A DNA stretch of 64,000 bases from the NCBI GenBank assembly GCA_021397845.1, contig CM038039.1, positions 7,991,731 to 8,055,730 of the forward strand, given 5' to 3'. Of the stretch, positions 58,638 through 64,000 are shown piece by piece. Numbering within the stretch: the stretch's first letter is position 1; each line of letters begins with the position of its first letter. The notes below the pieces were generated by a model, which was given only the letters and a program-made list of their open reading frames with translations, made no database searches and was not told where the DNA came from. Source of the DNA: Areca catechu (Eukaryota; Streptophyta; Magnoliopsida; Arecales; Arecaceae). Position numbers and translations under genes: made by a program.

Positions 58638-60158
58638 CTGAAAGGAAAAACAAGCCTATTAGTATATGAATTAATCATTAAACCTAAAGACTTGGACTTT
58701 AGTCTAAAGGTCCCTTCCACTAACTTATCAGACTGGGAGCCTCTAACCTCCAATCCGTGAAATCATATTTCATAGTGGGTACTAAAATCCAATAGACCAC
58801 GTATGAGCCCGACTATGGCCAGCTCACTCATACGCATCTAAAGGTAGGTTCTTAACCAATTTCTTCCCTAAGCAATTTTCAGTATTAGGTTTTTGCCCCA
58901 GAAAACACTCCAATTAGCCTAGGGGCCTTTTATTGTAGGTTTCTAGTTAGGTCCAACCATTAACATGACCTATCCAATGTTTCTATTTAACGAACGATCA
59001 AGCCCGACTATGGCCGGCTCACCTGATCATTGTTAAGAAAGTCACACCGAATTATCATTAATCGGAGAGTAATTCTAGTCGCCAGATGTGTACCCGTTCT
59101 ATGAAACTGTCGATGCACACCTAGCTAGTAGACATATTACTAACCGACCTAATGGGAGGCAAAGACACTGTCAACTCCTTGACCTAGTCTTTTAAGGACC
59201 TAATAATTTTAGTGGATTTTGGTTGTGACAAAAGCATGGATCATCCTCCCACTGAATAAATCAGATTCCAAGAGGGTTGAAACAATACAACAATTGATCC
59301 ATGGGCACCTATAGATCAGTCAGACTGATCAACCTGGTTGACATGGGTTAACTCGAGTTAGTGGGCTTTTCCAATCAGTTCTGGTCTACTCAACTAGCCA
59401 GGTAGGTAAGATCATGGGTGAGTAACTGCCATTAACCATCTTTCCTAGACACCAACCAAGTTGGCCGGGAAAGAGGTAGCCTCATGCAACCATGATCAAT
59501 ATGCCAGACCTACCTCGATACCAGTTGGTTTACCAGACTCGATTAGATTTGCCAAAAGACTCAGGCTTCCACTGAGCCACTAATTGGATCCATTTTAGAT
59601 GAACGGATCAACTAAGCTAACTATTATATAGTACTAAAGAAGAACCTTAATCAATATTTGATTAATCTTCCTTTAATCCAGTTCAACTAAACCTAAGTCT
59701 AACCCAGTTAAGGATCCAATTAGATGGCTAACCCAATTTACCCGAATGACTTATGTAAATGACATTTTAGGTTTCATAAACCTTAAGTTTGATTATCACT
59801 TATTAAGTCCAACATTAATCAAAAAAAAAAAAATTCCTTTTAATTTATTAATCATGTAAAACAATTTTACAGTTTATTCCATGCAACATTTCCAATGTTA
59901 TCATTATATCAGCCCAAATACATTTATACATGCCATACACCTGTATCTACTGAATTAAAACATTTTTTTTTTTTTAGATTTTCTTTAAGGTACCTTCTGA
60001 AAAGGCCAACACAGACGACTGCTTCGTTCCCTAGGACACACAGCCATGGTGAAGGTCTCAACTAGGTTCCTCGCAGTACTCTTTAACCTATACAGATTCA
60101 TAATTAAAATACTTTTAATACAATCATGCCATGTTACTCCTAAACCTGGCTCTGATAC
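58638..60158 (-). other. Untranslated leader of Copia element F
   Basis: About 1.5 kb between the primer site and the gag start with no coding frame. The phrase agcccgactatggccrgctcac occurs twice (about 58806 and 59001) and T/A-rich tracts lie near 59820-59835 and 59965-59980. A leader this long is unusual but otherwise unremarkable. Confidence 0.6.
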
Positions 60159-60170
60159 CAATGTTGATAA
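60159..60170 (-). other. Primer-binding site of element F, initiator-Met tRNA type
   Basis: The minus strand reads TGGTATCAGAGC one base after the LTR end. This is the classic plant primer site complementary to the 3' end of initiator methionine tRNA, and it fixes the element's orientation. Confidence 0.95.
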
Positions 60171-60171
60171 C

Positions 60172-62369
60172 TTACCTGCAGGGATTGCCCCACTAGAGGA
60201 CGTCCTACCCCAGGTAAGCTACGCTAGCAGGTGAAATAATTATGCATTTTAAATGATTTAACATGCATGCGGAAGAATTATTTCAAAATCCCGGATCTAA
60301 CATAAAACATGCTGCATGTATTACAATTAAGCAAGCATGTATAACAATTATTTGGGCATATAAACATATAAGCATGATAACATGATGCATAACATTGTAT
60401 AGGATATCATGGAATAAACTAATTCCCATCAACTTAACATACTGTTTACTGAGAATAAGAGTTACCTGAGTGTTTCGGTTGATCCGAACTGAACAAAGAC
60501 TTGTTCTTTTGTTTGGATCCTTCTCCCGGCACTTGAAATGCCAACCGAACCAGCAATAAGCTTTCACCCCACCTGGAATAACCCTGGAACAGAACTGTAC
60601 TGGAATTCTGGTGTTGCAGAAATTGAAAACAGAGCAAGCTTTGGATCTTGAACAGCAGCAGCAAGGTGAGACCAATACAAAACTCTCAGGAGTTGAAATA
60701 AACTCCCTCTAGAGGGGAGACACGCCGGGGTTCCTGAACCGAGCTTCACACACGGTGCTAGCCGCTGGAAGCTTCACACGGTCACGGTGGAAAACAACAA
60801 AAAGAACAGGGAAGGGAGTTCTTCTCTACGGTGAGCACACACCAAGAAAATGCTCTCTCTCTTCCTCTCTGTGGGTGGATCAAGAACCTCTAAGGTTTTT
60901 CTCTCTCTCGGTTTCTCTTTGAATTTCTAGAGCTTGCTGGTATCTTTCAATGGGGTATCAAAATCTGCAGCATAGCCTCTCAAGGAAAAGGATCTTTCTT
61001 TGTTTTTCTTCACTCTTCTACCTTTTGGAACGATGGCCTTCGATGGGATTTTATAGATGATCTCCAGCCCCTCTCATCCCACGAACCCTTGGCAGTTGTT
61101 CTTAACTGCAGCAGAGGTGGGATGCCATCATGGAGGAAGAAGTAGATGACCAGGTCAAACAACCCATTTCAGCATGCTTTATGGTCCGATCCCATAGCAA
61201 TTGATCGGTTCAATCCAATTGAACCTGGTTCAAATATTCACTTAACCAAGAGAGAGAGGGGGGTTTTAATTTTGAATCCCCTTCAAATTAAAATACAATC
61301 CAAAACTAGTTCAGTCTAGATTGATCAGGAACCATTCCTAATCGACTCGAACCAACCCTGATTGACCTAATGAAGGTCAATCTATAAGTGTGCTCAAATA
61401 ATAACCATGACAAAAATTGTAGAGACGATTCTCAATCGTAATCGGTGCCCGGATCAGGGAGTAATTCTCTATGGCGTGTGACCTCATAGGTTCGAACCTA
61501 AATGGTAGCACTGGAACAATTCCAGTACCAGCACAGGAAACCATCTAGCAATGGATCCCGGCATCCGGATAGGTCGAAGATGCGAGAGCAATCTATCGAA
61601 CCTCTGGTATATGGTTATCGTATAATTCATCCCTTTGACCTCCAATGCTCAGGATGACCGAGGGTTAGACTGCCAACCCTGATTTGGTCAGTCCACAAAA
61701 TGTCTCAACCTTGCAAGTCCAGTGACTCCTCACTAGGACTATCCCGGTCGAGGATTTGCTAAATTGAGACACTGCGAGATATTTAATCCAAACTGTTTGG
61801 ACAGGTCAATTCCATCTTGGTCCATCACTGCTCCACAAGTACTTGCCTGTACCTAGAAACCTTCCATCACCGGATTAGAAATCCGGGTAGTCTGGCACCA
61901 AAGCACAGGGAGTTGCTTGCAAGCTACCATAATGACCTCAGGTCGGAGAGACACGTATACCCATATCCAATCATGAGTATCCCTTTAGCAGAAAGGGGCT
62001 GCACGGAGTCACGTTCAATTGAGATATCACATATCTCACTTGCAGATCACATCAGTGTCACCACACTCCTTTGGTCAAGAGGACAACCAAACGATGTGAA
62101 CCACAACAACTTATACTTGATACATTGCCATCCAGTACAATGTATCCTTTAGTTATGAACCTGTTTTTAAGGACCACTCGATATATCCTCTCTATATCGA
62201 AATCAGTGTAGTCCTAAGGACTTCATCACATATAAGAGTTCATTACAGAGAAATGTCAATTGTGATGAGCTACCAAAAATAATCTTTTATTAATTCATAC
62301 ACAATGTTCAATATAATGCTCAATCGCCTACAGGCTAGGTGATTGGCTTTTGGGACACAATTCCCAACA
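60172..62369 (-). repeat. 5' LTR of Copia element F (minus-strand sense)
   Basis: 2198 bp, nearly identical to 52470-54676. Open frames inside both LTRs (for example 130 codons at 60675-60283) are shared by both copies and have no domain; I regard them as accidental. Confidence 0.95.
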
Positions 62370-64000
62370 ATTTTAACTCCATTGACAGGCCAGAGGACAA
62401 GCGGTATGGCAGACCCTTTGTTCAGGATATTGGTTCTAGAGAATTTACCAGCTTTATCCAGAATAATGGATTGCTTGATTTGGGGTTTATGGGACCTCGT
62501 TTTACCTGGTGTAATAACCGGGCTGGTCTAGCCAGAGTGTGGAAGAGACTGGATAGATTTTATTCTACCCTGACCTGGCTCCCTCTTTATCCAGATCACA
62601 CGGTGTGTCATCTTAGGTGCATTGCCTCGGATCACTGTCCCACTGTCTTTGGAGTAAAATGTTCGGGGTCCAACTCCCTTCAGGTTTGAGAAATTCTAGC
62701 TTTCTTTCTCCAAGTCTAAAGACATTGTCCGGGAGGTCTGGAGGATGATAGTTAAGGGTGATGCTACCTATAGGATTTCTCAGAGGTTTGATCTACTCAA
62801 GCATCGCCTGCTATGGTAGAATAGGGTGGACGTTGGAAATCTTAACGGTCATCTAAAGTCTGTCGAAGCCTCTATTGATTCCTTGCAGGGGAAAGAAGAC
62901 TTGGATGGTCATTTATCTGATCAAGATATGGACTCCCTTAGGCATTACCTTTCTCTTCATCACTCTCTTCTTTTGAGACAGGAGGTCCTCTGGAGGCAAA
63001 AATCCAGAATTCAATGACTGCAGGAGGGTGATAGAAATACTAGGTTCTTTCATCATGCTACTATTATTAGAAGACATACTAATAGCATTTGGACTCTTTT
63101 TTCTAATCAAAATGGGTGGATTGAGGACAAAGCCGATATCAGAAGGAATTTGTTCCACTTCTTCTATTCCAGGTGGAATGCCTCCACTCTCACTTCCTTT
63201 TCTACCTCTTCTTTGCCCCCCGAGGTTTTAGTTACTGCTTTCCAAAATTCTTTGTTTCTGACTTAGGTCCTCTAGGAGGAAGTTAAACTGCACTTTGGTC
63301 TCTGAAAGAAGATAAAGCTCTGGGTCCTGATGGGTTCTCTCCTTTCTTCTTTTGGTCATGTTGGGATATTCTGTGCACCGACATATTCGCTGCTATCCAG
63401 TTATTTTTTGACACTGGGAGGATGCTGCAATCTTGGAAGCAAACCTTTATTGTTCTTATTCCTAAGCATCTTGATGCGACCGAGCCTTCTCATTTTTGGC
63501 CGATTAGTTTATGCACAACTCTCTACAAAGTTTGTGCTAAACTTTTGGCGAACAAGATGAGGACTATTCTCTTGCAGCTAATAAGCCCGGAGTAGGAGGC
63601 TTTCGTTGGTGGCCGGAGTATATCTGACAATATCCTCACTGCCCATGAATTTATGCATGATCTTCGACGTGCCTCCAAGCATCGATGCTTAATGGCAATA
63701 AAGTTAGATATGGAAAGAGCTTATGACCGGGTCAGTTGGAGCTTCCTCTTCAAGGCTTTGGAGGACTTTGGTTTTCATCTTATTTGGATCGCCAAGATTA
63801 TGGCCTGTATTTCTCAGCCATTATTCTCTATTATGGTCAATGGCTCTCCTACGGATTTCTTCCACTCCTCTTTTGGCCTTCGTCAAAGTTGTCCTCTCTC
63901 TTCCTCTCTTTTCATTATTTTCGCTATCTCTCCAGATCTTTATCTGCAGCCATGCGAAATGTGATGGTTCAACCGTATTTTTCTGCCCCTGGAGCCTCGC
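62370..64000 (+). pseudogene. L1 LINE ORF2: rest of endonuclease and reverse transcriptase (cut by window end)
   Basis: It resumes with NSIDRPEDKRYGRPF, completes the endonuclease (LDLGFMGPRFTWCNNRAG, VWKRLDRFYST, ASDHCPTVFG with the catalytic S-D-H), and passes through a linker (EGDRNTRFFHHATIIRRHTN). It enters the reverse transcriptase (ALGPDGFSPFFFWSCWD, AFVGGRSISDNILTAHEFMH, MAIKLDMERAYDRVSWSFLF, FFHSSFGLRQSCPLS). The catalytic F-A-D-D box lies beyond 64000. Frame changes near 62680 and 63260 and several stops (for example 63015-63017) show it is dead. Confidence 0.9.

Larger units (their letters stand above)
52470..62369 (-). mobile_element. Copia retrotransposon F, complete, minus strand, target duplication ATTTT
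   Basis: The 9.9-kb element has long LTRs at 60172-62369 (5' LTR on the minus strand) and 52470-54676 (3' LTR), a primer site complementary to initiator methionine tRNA next to the 5' LTR, and a Copia-order polyprotein (gag, protease, integrase, reverse transcriptase, RNase H). Perfect ATTTT pentamers flank it (52465-52469, 62370-62374). The two LTRs differ at 12 positions in their first 520 bp or so, ten of them transitions, so the insertion is recent compared with elements A and C. The polyprotein nevertheless has several breaks, so it depends on relatives or is dead. The lineage within Copia was not resolved. Confidence 0.95.
50903..64000 (+). mobile_element. L1-class LINE, interrupted by Copia element F, running off the right edge
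   Basis: ORF1-like and ORF2 sequences flank a complete Copia element. Left of it are 50903-52045 (ORF1-like) and the start of an ORF2 endonuclease (52053-52469); right of it are the rest of the endonuclease and the reverse transcriptase (62370-64000). The Copia target duplication ATTTT lies within the endonuclease G-D-F-N motif. The LINE carries many stops and its 3' end lies beyond the window. Upstream of 50903 is AT-rich DNA with no feature. Confidence 0.85.

Overview
The window is nuclear DNA of a land plant. Spliced genes with GT-AG introns, a plant-type porin, a plant HIR protein, and Tat-type Gypsy, Sirevirus-type Copia, L1 and RTE retroelements all point to an angiosperm. The texture resembles a monocot, possibly a palm, but that is recollection and the sequence alone does not prove it.

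Region 1 (1-18.9 kb) is genic and mostly AT-rich. On the minus strand lies the first exon of an F-box protein (1031-1221), whose remainder is not resolved and may run off the left edge. A 75-codon coiled-coil reading frame follows (3736-3963, minus). A complete six-exon mitochondrial porin/VDAC gene is on the plus strand (6688-11361). A complete four-exon hypersensitive-induced-response (HIR, SPFH/prohibitin family) gene is on the minus strand (13262-16093). VDAC and HIR converge with their stop codons about 1.9 kb apart. I could join both exon by exon with intact phase, giving about 275 and 286 residues, the usual sizes for these families.

Region 2 (about 19-33.9 kb) is a nest of transposons. 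The host sequence is an AT-rich long-inverted-repeat (foldback-like) element. Its right arm appears split by two LTR insertions: a solo LTR (20477-21787, target duplication ATATG) and a larger LTR element called A here (21967-33755). Inside A are a second LTR of the solo-LTR family (22794-24482) with a gag remnant, the 3' half of a Sirevirus-like Copia element with an env-like frame (25105-30443), and a Sirevirus-type solo LTR in reverse orientation (31173-32655, target duplication CCATT) that splits a 94-bp tandem array.

Region 3 (34.3-47.5 kb) holds a full-length but dead Tat-type Gypsy element, C (34972-46412). It has two LTRs of about 1 kb, frameshifted gag-pol with a second RNase H domain, two tandem arrays, and a coding region on the opposite strand. 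It sits inside the tail of an RTE-class LINE, whose two ends flank it at 34295-34971 and 46413-46470. A decayed L1 RNase H fragment follows (46890-47525).

Region 4 (47.5-50.9 kb) has no gene. It contains diverged copies of an unnamed repeat, including a 214-bp tandem duplication with a tRNA-like (SINE-like) stretch.

Region 5 (50.9-64 kb) is an L1-class LINE running off the right edge. Its endonuclease domain is interrupted by a complete, fairly young Copia element, F (52470-62369, minus strand, target duplication ATTTT).

Only VDAC, HIR, the F-box exon and perhaps the small coiled-coil frame look like host genes. Every transposon coding region carries stops or frameshifts. By-eye LTR comparison gives a relative order: F is youngest (12 differences in about 520 bp), while A and C are much older (about 10% in the stretches compared). 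The strongest candidates for something undescribed are the foldback element with its reconstructed insertion history, the LTR family that carries different tandem arrays in different copies, and the repeat field at 47.5-50.4 kb.
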